DNA of 64,000 nucleotides, from contig NZ_BPQX01000022.1 in NCBI RefSeq assembly GCF_022179525.1, forward strand, positions 1 to 64,000, written 5' to 3'. The notes below the pieces were generated by a model. That model had not been told where the DNA came from. It did no database searches and worked only from the letters and a program-made list of their open reading frames with translations. Positions 28,035 to 38,199 of this stretch are shown here, one piece after another. Source of the stretch: Methylobacterium persicinum. GTDB lineage: Bacteria; Pseudomonadota; Alphaproteobacteria; Rhizobiales; Beijerinckiaceae. A program made the position numbers and the translations under genes. Within the stretch, counting starts at the first letter, position 1. Each line of letters starts with the position of its first letter.

Positions 28035-30449
28035 CTAGTCGTTCTGCGTGACGCGGGCTCGGCGGCTGAGCGCCCGCGGGCTCGACTTCTTGGAAGATTT
28101 CCCCCGCCCCGACAGACTCGGGTTCGTCATGAAGTACTTATGAGCATTGAATGGTTCCTCACCATCCAAGGGCTGGATTCGTTCGCATCCACCAGAGGCC
28201 AATACACGCCAGCTCTGCCGGTTGTCGAGGAGGTTTGCCAGCATGATCTGGTCGAGAACCTGCTGGTGGACGGTCGTGTTGGTGATCGGCAGCAAAGCCT
28301 CGACCCGTCGGTCCAGGTTGCGGCTCATGAGGTCCGCCGAGGAAATGTACACGATCGCCTTGGGGTGCGGCAGTCCGACCCCGTTGCCGAAGGCATAGAT
28401 GCGCCCGTGCTCCAGGAACCGGCCGACGATGGATTTCACCCGGATCGTCTCGGACAAGCCGGGGATGCCCGGCCGCAGGCAGCAGATGCCGCGCACCACG
28501 CAGTCGATCTGCACCCCCGCCGCCGAGGCGTCGTAGAGGGCGTCGATGATCTGCTGATCGACCAACGAGTTGCACTTGATCCAGATCGCCGCCGGGCGCC
28601 CGGCCTTCGCATGGGCGACCTCCGCCTCGATATGCTCCAGCAGCCGGTTCTTGAGGGTCAGCGGCGAGACCGCCATGCGCTCCAATTCGGCGGGCTCGGC
28701 GTAACCGGTGATGAAGTTGAAGATCCGGCTGACGTCCCGGGCGATAGCCGGATCTGCGGTAAAGAAGGACAGGTCGGTGTAGATGCGCGCGGTGATCGGG
28801 TGATAGTTGCCCGTACCGACGTGGCAGTAGGTGACGAGCCGGTCACCCTCCCGCCGGACCACCATCGACAGCTTGGCGTGGGTCTTCAGTTCCACGAAGC
28901 CGAAGACGACCTGCGCACCCGCCTTCTCCAGGTTGCGCGCCCAACGGATGTTCGCCTCTTCATCGAAGCGCGCCTTCAACTCCACCAGGGCGGTGACGGA
29001 CTTGCCGAGTTCGGCCGCCTCGGCCAGGGCGGCGACGATCGGTGAGTTCGATGAGGTCCGGTACAGCGTCTGCTTGATGGCGACGACGTTCGGGTCCCGG
29101 GCGGCCTGGGACAGGAACTGCACCACCGCATCGAACGACTCGTAGGGGTGGTGGACGATGAAGTCCTTCTGCCGGATGGCGGCGAAGACGTCGCCGCCGC
29201 TCTCACGGATCCGCTCCGGGAAGCGGGGCGCGTAGGGTTTGAACTTCAGGTCCGGTCGGTCGATTCCGACGATCTGTGACAGTTCGTTGAGGGCGAGCAT
29301 CCCGTCCACGAGGAACACCGCGTCGGAGGAAATCTCCAACTCGTCCACGACGAAGTTGCGGAGCTCTTCCGACATGCCCGCTTCGACTTCGATGCGGATC
29401 ACCACGCCCCGGCGGCGCTGCTTCAGAGCCGACTCGAAGTGGAGGACGAGGTCTTCCGCCTCCTCCTCAATTTCAAGATCTGAATCCCGCACCACCCGGA
29501 AGGCCCCCTGCCCCTTCACGAGGTAGCCGGGGAACAGGCGGGCGGTGAACATCACGATCACCTGCTCGATCGCGATGAACCGGGCCTGGGAATCGCCTTC
29601 CGCTGCCGGCAGGCGCACGAACCGGTCGAGGAGGCCCGGCATGCGGATCAGAGCTCGCAGCAAACGTCCGTCCCGGGGGCGCACCAGCATCAGCGCCAGG
29701 GTCGTGCCCAGGTTCGGGATGAACGGGAACGGGTGGGCCGGGTCGATGGCCAGGGGCGTCAGGACCGGGAAGACGTAGGTGAGGAAGTAGTCTTCCAGCC
29801 ACGCCGCCTGCTCGCCCGAGAGGTCCGACGGCTCCACGAGGTCGATCTCGGCGGCGTGAAGCTCAGCCTTCAACTCCCGCCAACGGGCCTGCTGGTCCGC
29901 CGCGAGGCTCGCGACCTCGGCCCCGATCCGCGACAGCTGCTCCGACGGGCTCAGCCCGTCCTGCGAGGGCACGGTGATGCCGGCGCGGACCTGATCATGG
30001 AGTCCCGCCACGCGGACCATGAAGAACTCATCGAGATTGTTCGCGGAAATCGAGAGGAAGCGGAGCTGTTCCAGCAACGGGTGATTGCTGTTCGAGGCTT
30101 CCTCAAGCACCCGGCGATTGAATTGCAGCCAGGACAACTCCCGATTCACGAAGCGCTCGGGCGCGTGGCGCAGGCTGCGCCCGGCCTCCACCACCGGGTC
30201 CCAAGCCGGACCGGGTACAGGCGCGGCCGGCGGCTCGACCGTCGCGGCGGAGGCGGGCCATTCGTCGCCCGCATCCGCGGCCCTGTCGGCCAGGCGCGAA
30301 CCCGATGCAGAGGACGCGGCCTTGGTGCGCACGGTACGGTGCCCCGAAGCCGACCGGCGGGAGACGGCGGCCTGAGTCGCGGGATTGGTCGGCTCCTCCG
30401 CCGTTTCCCCTTTCTCCATGCGTGCGAGGGGCTTGGGCGTCGATTCCAT
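28035..30449 (-). CDS. ppk1: Polyphosphate kinase 1
   Basis: An 804-residue enzyme that polymerises the ATP gamma-phosphate into polyphosphate. The first roughly 95 residues are a low-complexity Ala/Ser/Pro/Thr extension. The family proper starts at [20 protein letters not shown], followed by [40 protein letters not shown] and [12 protein letters not shown]. The autophosphorylated histidine is in [21 protein letters not shown] second phospholipase-D-like half holds [14 protein letters not shown]. The ATG at 30449 is used; an in-frame ATG ten codons later is possible. First gene of ppk-ppx. Confidence 0.95.
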   Translation of the reverse strand: MESTPKPLARMEKGETAEEPTNPATQAAVSRRSASGHRTVRTKAASSASGSRLADRAADAGDEWPASAATVEPPAAPVPGPAWDPVVEAGRSLRHAPERFVNRELSWLQFNRRVLEEASNSNHPLLEQLRFLSISANNLDEFFMVRVAGLHDQVRAGITVPSQDGLSPSEQLSRIGAEVASLAADQQARWRELKAELHAAEIDLVEPSDLSGEQAAWLEDYFLTYVFPVLTPLAIDPAHPFPFIPNLGTTLALMLVRPRDGRLLRALIRMPGLLDRFVRLPAAEGDSQARFIAIEQVIVMFTARLFPGYLVKGQGAFRVVRDSDLEIEEEAEDLVLHFESALKQRRRGVVIRIEVEAGMSEELRNFVVDELEISSDAVFLVDGMLALNELSQIVGIDRPDLKFKPYAPRFPERIRESGGDVFAAIRQKDFIVHHPYESFDAVVQFLSQAARDPNVVAIKQTLYRTSSNSPIVAALAEAAELGKSVTALVELKARFDEEANIRWARNLEKAGAQVVFGFVELKTHAKLSMVVRREGDRLVTYCHVGTGNYHPITARIYTDLSFFTADPAIARDVSRIFNFITGYAEPAELERMAVSPLTLKNRLLEHIEAEVAHAKAGRPAAIWIKCNSLVDQQIIDALYDASAAGVQIDCVVRGICCLRPGIPGLSETIRVKSIVGRFLEHGRIYAFGNGVGLPHPKAIVYISSADLMSRNLDRRVEALLPITNTTVHQQVLDQIMLANLLDNRQSWRVLASGGCERIQPLDGEEPFNAHKYFMTNPSLSGRGKSSKKSSPRALSRRARVTQND

Positions 30450-30537
30450 CGGAATGTCCCGTCTTCCCGGTTTGTCGTTCTCGTGCGCCCCATATCACCC
30501 GAGCGGAGGGGACGTCACGCCGTACCCGAATTACGAC

Positions 30538-31251
30538 CTAGAGGTCGCCGTCTCCGGCAGTCTCGTCGAGGCCCATCCGCCGGAGGACTGCGACGGCGAG
30601 GGGCCGGCTGATCCGGCGGCCCCGGCCCAGGGCATCCCGGTCGAGTTCGGCCACCACGTCGCGCGCCCGGCCGAGGGACCGGTCGATCCGCAGGGCGACG
30701 GCCTCGATCACCCCGAGATCCACGATGAGCTGACGGTCCACGAACAGCTTCACGAGCACCGCCCGCAGGAGGGCGTCGTCGGGCGGCTCGATGGACACGC
30801 CGGGCGCCAGGCGAAGGCGCGAACGCAGGTCCGGTGTCGCCAGCCCAAGGGCGTCGATGGGCCGGCGGCTGGTGAGCAGAACCGGGCTTCCCCGCTCCCG
30901 GGCGAGGTTGAGCAGGTGGAAGAGGGCGGCCTCGTCCCGGCCCTCGGGGCGGTCCACGTCCTCGACCACGAGGGCGCCGTTGGAGGCGAGGTGCTGGACC
31001 CGCTCATGGGTGACGGACGAGGCGGGAACGGTCCAGGCATGGGCGCGCTCCGCCCAGATGGCCGACAGATGGCTCTTGCCGCTGCCCGCCGGCCCCGTCA
31101 GCACCAGGACCCGGTCGGGCCATTGGGGCCATGCCTCGACAAGGCCGTAGGCGGCCTCGTTGGCATCTCCCACCAGGAAATCCTCGCGGCCGTACCGCGG
31201 ATCGAAGGGCAGATCGAAGGTGAGTTGCCGGGGCGGGGAGTCGTTGGGCAT
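30538..31251 (-). CDS. hdaA: HdaA, DnaA-like regulator of replication initiation
   Basis: A 237-residue AAA+ protein homologous to DnaA domain III, which in alphaproteobacteria binds the DNA clamp and inactivates DnaA-ATP. The clamp-binding N-terminus is RQLTFDLPFDPRYGREDFLV. Walker A is LTGPAGSGKSHLSAIWAE, Walker B is ALVVEDVDRPEG, and sensor I is LLTSRRPIDALGL. DNA-binding domain IV of DnaA is absent, as expected. The ATG at 31251 (MPNDSPPRQ) is preferred to an upstream TTG. It diverges from purM, a conserved alphaproteobacterial arrangement. Confidence 0.93.
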   Translation of the reverse strand: MPNDSPPRQLTFDLPFDPRYGREDFLVGDANEAAYGLVEAWPQWPDRVLVLTGPAGSGKSHLSAIWAERAHAWTVPASSVTHERVQHLASNGALVVEDVDRPEGRDEAALFHLLNLARERGSPVLLTSRRPIDALGLATPDLRSRLRLAPGVSIEPPDDALLRAVLVKLFVDRQLIVDLGVIEAVALRIDRSLGRARDVVAELDRDALGRGRRISRPLAVAVLRRMGLDETAGDGDL

Positions 31252-31355
31252 GCTCCCCAAGGGTCGGGACTTGATCGATGCAGGTCAAGAGCGACTCGCG
31301 CGGAGCGTCCCGACCCGTTAGAGCGGTCGCGAAATCAGTTCGGGATGGCGCTGGC

Positions 31356-32420
31356 ATGACGGCGGACGACAAGGGCCTCACCTACGCGCAGGCGGGCGTC
31401 GATATCGACGCCGGCAATGCCATGGTGGAGACGATCAAGCCACTGGTGCGTTCGACCCGCCGGCCCGGGGCCGATGCGGAGATCGGCGGCTTCGGCGGCC
31501 TGTTCGACCTGAAGGCGGCGGGTTTTCGCGACCCGATCCTGGTCGCGGCCAACGACGGCGTCGGCACGAAGGTCAAGATCGCCATCGAGACCGGCCGGCA
31601 CGACACGATCGGCATCGACCTCGTGGCGATGTGCGTGAACGACCTCGTGGTCCAGGGGGCCGAGCCCCTGTTCTTCCTCGACTACTACGCCACGGGAAAG
31701 CTCGTGCCCGGCGTCGGCGCGGACATCGTGCGCGGCATCGCCGAAGGCTGCCGGCAGGCCGGCTGTGCCCTGATCGGCGGCGAGACCGCGGAGATGCCAG
31801 GCCTCTACGACGGATCGGACTACGACCTCGCAGGCTTCGCCGTGGGCGCGGCGGAGCGGGGCACGCTGCTGCCCCGGCCCGGGATCGCCCCCGGCGACGT
31901 GGTGCTCGGCCTGCCGTCCTCCGGCGTCCATTCCAACGGTTACTCGCTGGTCCGGCGTATCGTGGCCCGGACCGGCATCGGCTGGGAAGCCCCAGCGCCC
32001 TTCGACACCGCCAGAAGCCTCGGCGCGGCCCTTCTCGAGCCGACGCGGATCTACGTGAAGCCCCTCCTCGCGGCCCTGCACGCCACCGACGGTATCCGGG
32101 CGCTCGCCCACATCACCGGCGGTGGTTTTCCCGACAACCTGCCCCGGGTCCTGCCCGACGCCGTCGGCATCGAGATCGACCTCGACGCCCTCTCGCCGCC
32201 GCCCGTCTTCGGCTGGCTCGCCCGCGAGGGCGGCGTGGCGCAGGCCGAGATGTTGCGCACCTTCAATTGCGGGATCGGCATGGTGGTCGTCGCCGCCGCC
32301 GGCGCGGAGAATACGGTCGCCGGGGCCCTTACCGCGGCCGGCGAGGCGCCCGTGCGGCTCGGCCGGATCACCGCCCGGGGTGCCGAACCCGTGACCTTCA
32401 CCGGCAGCCTGAGCCTCTGA
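31356..32420 (+). CDS. purM: Phosphoribosylformylglycinamidine cyclo-ligase
   Basis: A 354-residue AIR synthetase, step five of purine synthesis, using ATP to close FGAM to AIR. Motifs: [82 protein letters not shown] and [18 protein letters not shown]. The ATG at 31356 gives the normal length. It is coupled to purN through a one-base TGATG overlap. Confidence 0.97.
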   Translation: MTADDKGLTYAQAGVDIDAGNAMVETIKPLVRSTRRPGADAEIGGFGGLFDLKAAGFRDPILVAANDGVGTKVKIAIETGRHDTIGIDLVAMCVNDLVVQGAEPLFFLDYYATGKLVPGVGADIVRGIAEGCRQAGCALIGGETAEMPGLYDGSDYDLAGFAVGAAERGTLLPRPGIAPGDVVLGLPSSGVHSNGYSLVRRIVARTGIGWEAPAPFDTARSLGAALLEPTRIYVKPLLAALHATDGIRALAHITGGGFPDNLPRVLPDAVGIEIDLDALSPPPVFGWLAREGGVAQAEMLRTFNCGIGMVVVAAAGAENTVAGALTAAGEAPVRLGRITARGAEPVTFTGSLSL

Positions 32421-33070
32421 TGCCGGCGCCGGACAAGGTCCGCGTCGCGGTTCTCATCTCCGGGCGCGGCTCGAATATGGTCGCCCTGGCCGAGGCGGCC
32501 CGCGATCCGTCCTTCCCGGCGGAGATCGTCCTCGTTCTGTCGAACGATCCGGGGGCCGAAGGACTGGCCCGTGCCGCTGCCCTCGGCATCCCGACACGCG
32601 CCATCGACCACCGGTCCTATCCCGACCGCGCGACCTTCGATGCGGCCATCGATATGGCCCTGCGGGAAGCCGGCGCAGACCTCATTTGTCTCGCCGGGTT
32701 CATGCGGATCCTGACGGACGGGTTCGTGGAGCGATGGGCCGGGCGGATGCTCAACATCCATCCGTCCTTGCTGCCCCTGTTCAAGGGCACGCATACCCAT
32801 GCCCAGGCCCTGGCGGCCGGCGTGCGGCTGCACGGCTGCACCGTGCATTTCGTGGTGCCCGAACTCGATGCGGGCCCCATCGTGGCCCAGGCGGCCGTGC
32901 CGGTCCATGAAGGCGACGACCCGGACAGCCTCGCGGCGCGGGTCATCGTTCAGGAGCGGCGGCTCTACCCCAAGGCCCTCGCCCTCGTGGCGGGCCGCCG
33001 GGCTAGGCTCGACGGCGGGCGCGTGGTCATCGACGACCCGCCGCCGGACGGTGTCCTGGTCAGCCTGTAG
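32420..33070 (+). CDS. purN: Phosphoribosylglycinamide formyltransferase
   Basis: A 216-residue GAR transformylase using 10-formyltetrahydrofolate in step three of purine synthesis. Motifs: VRVAVLISGRGSNMVALAEA, LVLSNDPGAEGLARA, ICLAGFMRILTDGFVERW and the catalytic segment MLNIHPSLLPLFKGTHTH, then GCTVHFVVPELDAGPIVAQA (His and Asp). Length is typical. The start codon overlaps the purM stop. Confidence 0.97.
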   Translation: MPAPDKVRVAVLISGRGSNMVALAEAARDPSFPAEIVLVLSNDPGAEGLARAAALGIPTRAIDHRSYPDRATFDAAIDMALREAGADLICLAGFMRILTDGFVERWAGRMLNIHPSLLPLFKGTHTHAQALAAGVRLHGCTVHFVVPELDAGPIVAQAAVPVHEGDDPDSLAARVIVQERRLYPKALALVAGRRARLDGGRVVIDDPPPDGVLVSL

Positions 33071-33130
33071 GCGTCCCGCCGCCACGTCCCGTCATGGCGT
33101 CGCTAGCGCTCGCCATGATGGCGAAGGGCG

Positions 33131-33493
33131 TCAGACCGGCCGCTGCAGCTTGCAGGCGTCGAGGGCGGAAAGAGCCTTCGCGCGGGCGGTGTCGTTGAAA
33201 TACCCGGTGACGCGGTAGGCCTCGAGCTCGGACTCGTCGAGGCTGCGCATGGTCTGCTTGGCGTAGCAGCCGCAGGGGCGCTCCAGCGAGGCTTCGGGGG
33301 CGCTGGTCATGCGGGCCTGGACGACGGCACAGGCATGGCGCACGCGGCCTTCGAGGTTGGCCTTGCTCGCGGACTTGAGGGTCGGATCGGGCTGGTACTG
33401 CTCGAACGGCGCCGAGGAGCCGCTGGCGAGGGCGGCATGGGCGCCGAGCGCAAGGAGGCCGGTCGCGATCAGCAGGGGAAGGCGGGTCGTCAT
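33131..33493 (-). CDS. Small exported protein, 120 residues, unknown function
   Basis: The ATG at 33493 opens a signal peptide (TTRLPLLIATGLLALGAHAALA-SG). The mature part is helical and hydrophilic, with three or four cysteines: one in RHACAVVQA, a pair in ERPCGCYAKQ and one in LDACKLQ. The pattern (cysteine pair plus helical repeats) is seen in small rhizobial periplasmic proteins, but no family was recognised. It follows ndk on the same strand, separated by a hairpin. Confidence 0.75.
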   Translation of the reverse strand: MTTRLPLLIATGLLALGAHAALASGSSAPFEQYQPDPTLKSASKANLEGRVRHACAVVQARMTSAPEASLERPCGCYAKQTMRSLDESELEAYRVTGYFNDTARAKALSALDACKLQRPV

Positions 33494-33621
33494 CGTATTG
33501 TGGTCCCAGGTCTCGGCGTGTTTCACCGTAGACCCTGGTCGCGCCCCGGGACCCCCATCGTCAATGACGGAGCGGACACACCCTCCGGTCATCACGGTTC
33601 GGGACAATGCCCGTAGTGGAT

Positions 33622-33646
33622 CCGGCGGGGCTGTGTGCCCCGCCGG
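33622..33646 (-). terminator. Hairpin downstream of ndk
   Basis: A perfect 9-bp stem ccggcgggg / ccccgccgg with a seven-base loop starts 17 bases after the ndk stop codon. There is no T-tract, so it may stabilise or partly terminate the ndk transcript. Confidence 0.5.
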
Positions 33647-33663
33647 CCACCGACTCGAGCGCG

Positions 33664-34086
33664 TCAGGCGGTGATGTCGGAGTCCTGGAAGAACTGCGCG
33701 ATCTCGAGCTTCGCGTTCTCCTGGCTGTCCGAACCGTGGACGGTATTCTCACCGACGGACTCGGCGAACTGCTTGCGGATGGTGCCCTCGGCGGCCTGGG
33801 CCGGGTTGGTGGCGCCCATCACCTCACGGTACTTGGCGACGGCGTTCTCGCCCTCGAGCACCTGCACGACCACGGGGCCGGAGGTCATGAACTCCACGAG
33901 CTCGCCGTAGAACGGACGCTCCTTGTGGACCTCGTAGAACTTCTCGGCCTGGGCCTTGGTCATCTGGATGCGGCGCTGGCCGACGATGCGCAGGCCCGCC
34001 CCCTCAATCAGGGCGTTCACCGCGCCGGTGACGTTGCGGCGGGTCGCATCGGGCTTGAGGATCGAGAAGGTGCGCTCGGTGGCCAT
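33664..34086 (-). CDS. ndk: Nucleoside diphosphate kinase
   Basis: A 140-residue enzyme that equilibrates nucleoside di- and triphosphates. It starts [40 protein letters not shown] and [20 protein letters not shown] follow. The phosphohistidine His117 lies in [20 protein letters not shown]. Complete and of standard length. Confidence 0.98.
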   Translation of the reverse strand: MATERTFSILKPDATRRNVTGAVNALIEGAGLRIVGQRRIQMTKAQAEKFYEVHKERPFYGELVEFMTSGPVVVQVLEGENAVAKYREVMGATNPAQAAEGTIRKQFAESVGENTVHGSDSQENAKLEIAQFFQDSDITA

Positions 34087-34378
34087 GTCCGTCGGTCTTT
34101 CTGTCGGGGAAATCGGGCGTCAGATCGGGCGCACGAAACTGGTCCGCATCGCTCCGCGGCCCAGAGTCAGCGCGAGATGAGACATCTCCGCGAAATCCCT
34201 TGGGCGGCGGGCTTATAGCCCCCCGCATCCCCTGCCTCAACCCGCACGGGGCGCTGGGGAAACCCCGGGTGGACGTGGCGCCGCCGCAACACTGCCGAAA
34301 AAACGCCTGATTGCGGGGGCCTCATCGCCGCATCGGGCTCCGGCGTCACAGCCGGGCCGTTCACACACGGAGCTGTTC

Positions 34379-34855
34379 ATGACGCCGGTCCTGCGCCTCG
34401 CCCTCAGCCCCGCCTTCCTCCTCGCCGGCCTCGCCGCCGCCCAGGCCGAGACGCCGAAGGATCCCTCCGGGACGTGGCTCACCGGGGATGGTCGCGCGAA
34501 AATCCAGATCGACCATTGCGGGTCGAACCAGCACCTCGTTTGCGGCAAGGTGGTCTGGCTCAAGGTGCCGACGACCGATGCCGGGGCGCCCCGCACCGAC
34601 ATCAAGAACCCCGACCCGAAGAAGCGCGCCCGCCCGGTGCTCGGTCTGCAGCTCATCGAGGGCCTGCGGCCGGACGACGGCAAGTTCTCGGGGCAAATCT
34701 ATAACGTCGAGGAGGGCAAGACCTACGACGTGAGCATGGAGCGCGAGAGCGAATCCGAACTCAGCGTCTCGGGTTGCCTGTTGAAGATCCTCTGCGGCTC
34801 GCAGACCTGGACGCGGGTGCCGGGGGTGAACCAGCAGGCGTCGAACAAGAATTGA
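34379..34855 (+). CDS. DUF2147 family exported protein
   Basis: A 158-residue periplasmic protein with an N-terminal signal (LRLALSPAFLLAGLAAAQAE). DUF2147 features are DPSGTWLTGDGRAKIQI near the mature N-terminus, GKVVWLKVP, LGLQLIEGLRPDDGKFSGQI and YNVEEGKTYDVSM, ending with VSGCLLKILCGSQTWTRV. Function is unknown. It is convergent with the GST gene 16 bases away. Confidence 0.92.
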   Translation: MTPVLRLALSPAFLLAGLAAAQAETPKDPSGTWLTGDGRAKIQIDHCGSNQHLVCGKVVWLKVPTTDAGAPRTDIKNPDPKKRARPVLGLQLIEGLRPDDGKFSGQIYNVEEGKTYDVSMERESESELSVSGCLLKILCGSQTWTRVPGVNQQASNKN

Positions 34856-34871
34856 GGGCCGGCAAGGTTCG

Positions 34872-35507
34872 TCAGATCGCCGCGAGGCCCCGCTGGACGG
34901 CGGGCCTCGCGAGCACCCGCTCCAGCCAGCGTGAGATGTTGGGAAGGGTGCCGATATCGACGCCCTGCTTGAAGTTGAGCTTGGCCCAGGTCACCGTGGC
35001 CATGTCGGCAATCGAGTAGTCGTCCGCGATGTATTCGCGGCTCTCAAGACGGCGTTCCAGGACGCCGTAGAGCCGCTTCGCCTCGGCGGTGAACCGCTCG
35101 ATGGCGTAGGGCACCTTCTCCGGTGCGTAAATCTTGAAGTGGTGGGTTTGCCCGAGCATCGGGCCGAAGCCCGCGACCTGCCAGAACAGCCATTCGTCCA
35201 CGGTTACCCGGGCGCGCTCGTCCACCGGGTAGAACTGGCCGGTCTTGCGGCCGAGATACTGGAGGATGGCACCGGATTCGAAGACCGAGATCGGCTGTCC
35301 GCCCGGACCATCGGGATCGACGATGGCCGGGATCTTGTTGTTCGGCGAGATCGCCAGGAAGTCGGCCGCGAACTGTTCGTTCTTCGCGATGTTCACCGGG
35401 ACGATGCGGTACGGCAGGCCGCATTCCTCCAGCATGATCGGAACCTTCCAACCGTTCGGCGTGCTCCACGTGTGCACGTCGATCGGGCGGGCGCCCAGCG
35501 CTGCCAT
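34872..35507 (-). CDS. Glutathione S-transferase (nu-class/YfcG-like)
   Basis: A 211-residue cytoplasmic protein with a thioredoxin-like N-terminal domain and an all-helical C-terminal domain. WSTPNGWKVPIMLEECGLPY is the glutathione-site helix of the Ure2/YfcG group (Thr-Pro-Asn), FLAISPNNKIPAIVDPDGPG holds the conserved cis-proline, and ISVFESGAILQYLGRKTGQF the glutamate-serine pair. Members often act as disulfide-bond reductases. The ATG at 35507 is used; the upstream frame is not conserved-looking. Confidence 0.93.
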   Translation of the reverse strand: MAALGARPIDVHTWSTPNGWKVPIMLEECGLPYRIVPVNIAKNEQFAADFLAISPNNKIPAIVDPDGPGGQPISVFESGAILQYLGRKTGQFYPVDERARVTVDEWLFWQVAGFGPMLGQTHHFKIYAPEKVPYAIERFTAEAKRLYGVLERRLESREYIADDYSIADMATVTWAKLNFKQGVDIGTLPNISRWLERVLARPAVQRGLAAI

Positions 35508-35728
35508 CAATCGCTTCCTCTCGAAACCGGATCGGTGGTCCGCTGCAGACCCGATGCTCGCCTGAGTGAAGACGATTTTGATCGTCCGCTCAAGCCACAC
35601 GGCCCGGTTGTCTCACGTCTTCGTGAGGGGAAGACGCGCCCAGCTTGGCGGTTCCGGCTCGACGTGTCGCTTTAGCCGTGTCCCGGTCTCGCCGCCGCCG
35701 GAGGAGGCGGCACTTCAAGGACGTGACA

Positions 35729-36010
35729 ATGATTGATCGGATGTTGCGGGCTTCTCTCGTGGCCCTGTCTTTGGCCGCCGCCCCGGCCGCCCTCGCCAAG
35801 GATGCGACTCCGGCGGCACCCGGCGCGAGCGCCCCCGCGCCAGCCCCGAAGGCCCCCAGCTCCGGACAGGCTGCGGCGCGGGAGCGTCAAAAGACCTGCG
35901 GGGCCGAGTGGCGCGGGCTCACCGACGCGCAGAAGGCGTCCCAGGGGCCGAAGTGGCCGCAGTTCTGGAGCAAGTGCAACAAGCGCCTGAAGGGCAACGA
36001 CAAGGCCTGA
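35729..36010 (+). CDS. Small exported protein, 93 residues
   Basis: A signal peptide (DRMLRASLVALSLAAAPAALA-KD) is followed by an Ala/Pro-rich linker and a compact basic C-terminus, ARERQKTCGAEWRGLTDAQK and WPQFWSKCNKRLKGN. This has two cysteines probably forming a disulfide. Similar short proteins with a C-G-A-E-W ... W-P-Q-F-W-x-x-C pattern are common in rhizobia; function unknown. The start codon is ATG at 35729. Confidence 0.82.
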   Translation: MIDRMLRASLVALSLAAAPAALAKDATPAAPGASAPAPAPKAPSSGQAAARERQKTCGAEWRGLTDAQKASQGPKWPQFWSKCNKRLKGNDKA

Positions 36011-36103
36011 ATCGCTCAGCCCGACCCCGGCGTCGCAGGATTGAACTGCCCTGCCGCGCACGCGTTCTGTTCTCCGGACGGCCCAGCCTGTTTCGGAGGA
36101 TCG

Positions 36104-36148
36104 ATGAACGCGCGGCATCACGGTGTGGCTGCGACGGCCCATGCCTGA
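36104..36148 (+). CDS. Possible 14-codon leader peptide before the efflux operon
   Basis: MNARHHGVAATAHA begins at an ATG preceded by a strong CGGAGG ribosome site and ends in TGA at 36146-36148, so it overlaps the ATG of the next gene (36141) in another frame. Translation of this frame could couple or gate initiation of the FUSC gene. It is too short to judge by homology. Confidence 0.3.
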   Translation: MNARHHGVAATAHA

Positions 36149-38177
36149 CGCCGCCTCACAGGACGTCGCGGCGGCCGGCGGGTCACGATTCGATCGGCTG
36201 ATCGACGTCGCGGACGCGTGGATACCCAAGCCCAGCGCCTGGGCCTTCGCCACGAGGATCTGGCTCGCCATGGTCCTGGCTCTCGGCGCGGGGTTCTGGC
36301 TGCAGCTCGACAGTGCATCCTCGGCGGCGACCTGCGTGGCGATCCTGGCGCAGCCGAAGCGTGGCCAGGCCCTGTCGAAGGCGCTCTACCGCCTCGTCGG
36401 CACCCTGATCGGCGCCGTGGCCTCCATCGTCATCGTCGCCCTCTTCGGCCAAGACCGGGTGATGATGCTGGTCTCAGTGTCGGTCTGGCTTGGCCTGTGT
36501 GTGTTCATCGCGCAGTACCTCCAGGATACCCGCGCCTACGGGGCGATGCTGTCCGGATACACCGTCGGCATCATCGCCCTGGCGCAGATCGACACGCCGC
36601 AGGATACGTTCGATGCGGCCACGGCCCGTGTCGCGGTGATCGTGCTCGGCATCGTCGCCATCACCTTCATCAACGATGCCCTCGCCTCGCCCAGCACGTG
36701 GCGTACCTTGCTCCCGACCATGACGGAGGCGTGGGGCGCGACCCGTGCCTTTGCCCGCGAATCCCTTGAGAAGGGTGATCTCGGCGTCTCGCGGACGGCG
36801 GCGCTGATCCGCCAGATCGCGCCGATGCGGGCGGATGCGAGCGCCATCGCCGGCGAGCTCGATGAGGGACCATTCAGGGCGGCCGGAGCCCGGAGCTGCA
36901 CGGCGGCGCTCTACGCCATGGCCGCCTCGATCCGCACCGTCGCGGCGGCGACGGCGCATCTGCGCAGCCGCTCCCCCGCCGTGGAGGAAGCCCTGGCGAT
37001 CTGCCGTAGGATCGCGGTAGGGCAGGACGCGCGCGCCCTCGACGAGGAGGACGAGCGCCTTCGCGCACTGGTCGATGATGCCATCCGAGACCGCGACCGA
37101 CCCCTGGACGAGATCGTGGTGCTGCAGCGCGCCCTCGATTTCGCCTGCGCCGCGACCTTCGCGCAGGATGGGCTGAAGGCCCTCGCCGATGGGCACGAAC
37201 CCCTGCGCGACGCCACCCTTCCCACCCACAGGGATTTTCCGGTGGCCCTGCGCGGGGCCTTGAGGGTGGTGATCGGCTTCGCCGTGACGGCGGGGATCTT
37301 TGTCGCCCTGGGGCTGCCGCAGGCGTCGTTCGCCCTCGTGCAGGTGGCCTCGACGGCCGCGCTGTCCTCCGTGACGCCCGACCCCAAGAAGTTCGCCAAT
37401 GGCGTCCTCATCGGCATGACGCTTGCCGCGACCTTCGCAGGAATCGCGCAATACGGCTTCCTGAACGGCGTGCAGGGCTTTCCGATGCTCGCCATCGCGA
37501 TGGCGCCGGTCATCTACCTGGGCTGCTTCCTTTCGCTGAACCAGAAGACATTCGGCATCGGCTTCATTCTCATCGTTTTCTTTCCCGTCCTCCTGAGTCC
37601 GTCGAACCCGCAGAGCTATGACGCCCAGACCTTTCTGCTGAATGCGTTCCTCGTCCTCGTCTCCGCGGTGATCCTCAGCGTGGTGGTGCGCCTCGTCCTG
37701 CCCGTGAGCCGGGCGCAGCAGCGGGTCTTCGCCCTCGATTCCGCCAAGCGCTCTCTGGCGGATGCGCTGCTCGGCGAGGGGGGCGATGCCACCACCCGGA
37801 CGAGCCTGAACGCCGACCGTCTGTTCCAGTTCGCGGGTTACAGCTCCGGCAGCGGGGCGGTGCGCCGGGCGAACCTGACGCATGCCTTCGCGCTGGCGCG
37901 GCTGGAGGCGGCGGCGGCACGGGCCCATGCGGAACTGCGCGTCCTCTGGCGGATCGAGCCGATGCGTCCGCACGTGCCACAGGCCCGGCAAGCCCTTGCC
38001 ACGGGGAACGACCGCGAGTTGGAGCAGGCCGCCCGCGCCGTGGTGCGGGCTGCGGCAGGCCACGAGCGCGCCGTGCGGCTGCTGACCGCCCGGGCGGCGA
38101 GCGATCTCGTCAGCGCCGCGCGAACCATCGCCGCCCATCGGCGCTTTCTTCAACGTCTCGACATCGCTCCGTTCTGA
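36141..38177 (+). CDS. FUSC-family aromatic-acid efflux membrane protein (AaeB-like)
   Basis: A protein of about 678 residues with two sets of membrane helices separated by cytoplasmic stretches, the FUSC/AaeB layout. RIWLAMVLALGAGFWLQLDS, LAQPKRGQALSKALYRLVGT and LIGAVASIVIVALFG form the first N-terminal motifs; RGALRVVIGFAVTAGIFVAL and PDPKKFANGVLIGMTLA start the second half. With the DUF1656 protein and the HlyD-type protein downstream it forms a complete AaeBXA-like system, expected to export hydroxylated aromatic acids. The start is ATG 36141 or GTG 36123. Confidence 0.92.
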   Translation: MPDAASQDVAAAGGSRFDRLIDVADAWIPKPSAWAFATRIWLAMVLALGAGFWLQLDSASSAATCVAILAQPKRGQALSKALYRLVGTLIGAVASIVIVALFGQDRVMMLVSVSVWLGLCVFIAQYLQDTRAYGAMLSGYTVGIIALAQIDTPQDTFDAATARVAVIVLGIVAITFINDALASPSTWRTLLPTMTEAWGATRAFARESLEKGDLGVSRTAALIRQIAPMRADASAIAGELDEGPFRAAGARSCTAALYAMAASIRTVAAATAHLRSRSPAVEEALAICRRIAVGQDARALDEEDERLRALVDDAIRDRDRPLDEIVVLQRALDFACAATFAQDGLKALADGHEPLRDATLPTHRDFPVALRGALRVVIGFAVTAGIFVALGLPQASFALVQVASTAALSSVTPDPKKFANGVLIGMTLAATFAGIAQYGFLNGVQGFPMLAIAMAPVIYLGCFLSLNQKTFGIGFILIVFFPVLLSPSNPQSYDAQTFLLNAFLVLVSAVILSVVVRLVLPVSRAQQRVFALDSAKRSLADALLGEGGDATTRTSLNADRLFQFAGYSSGSGAVRRANLTHAFALARLEAAAARAHAELRVLWRIEPMRPHVPQARQALATGNDRELEQAARAVVRAAAGHERAVRLLTARAASDLVSAARTIAAHRRFLQRLDIAPF

Positions 38178-38199
38178 AAACAGGCGGCAAGACAGAATC

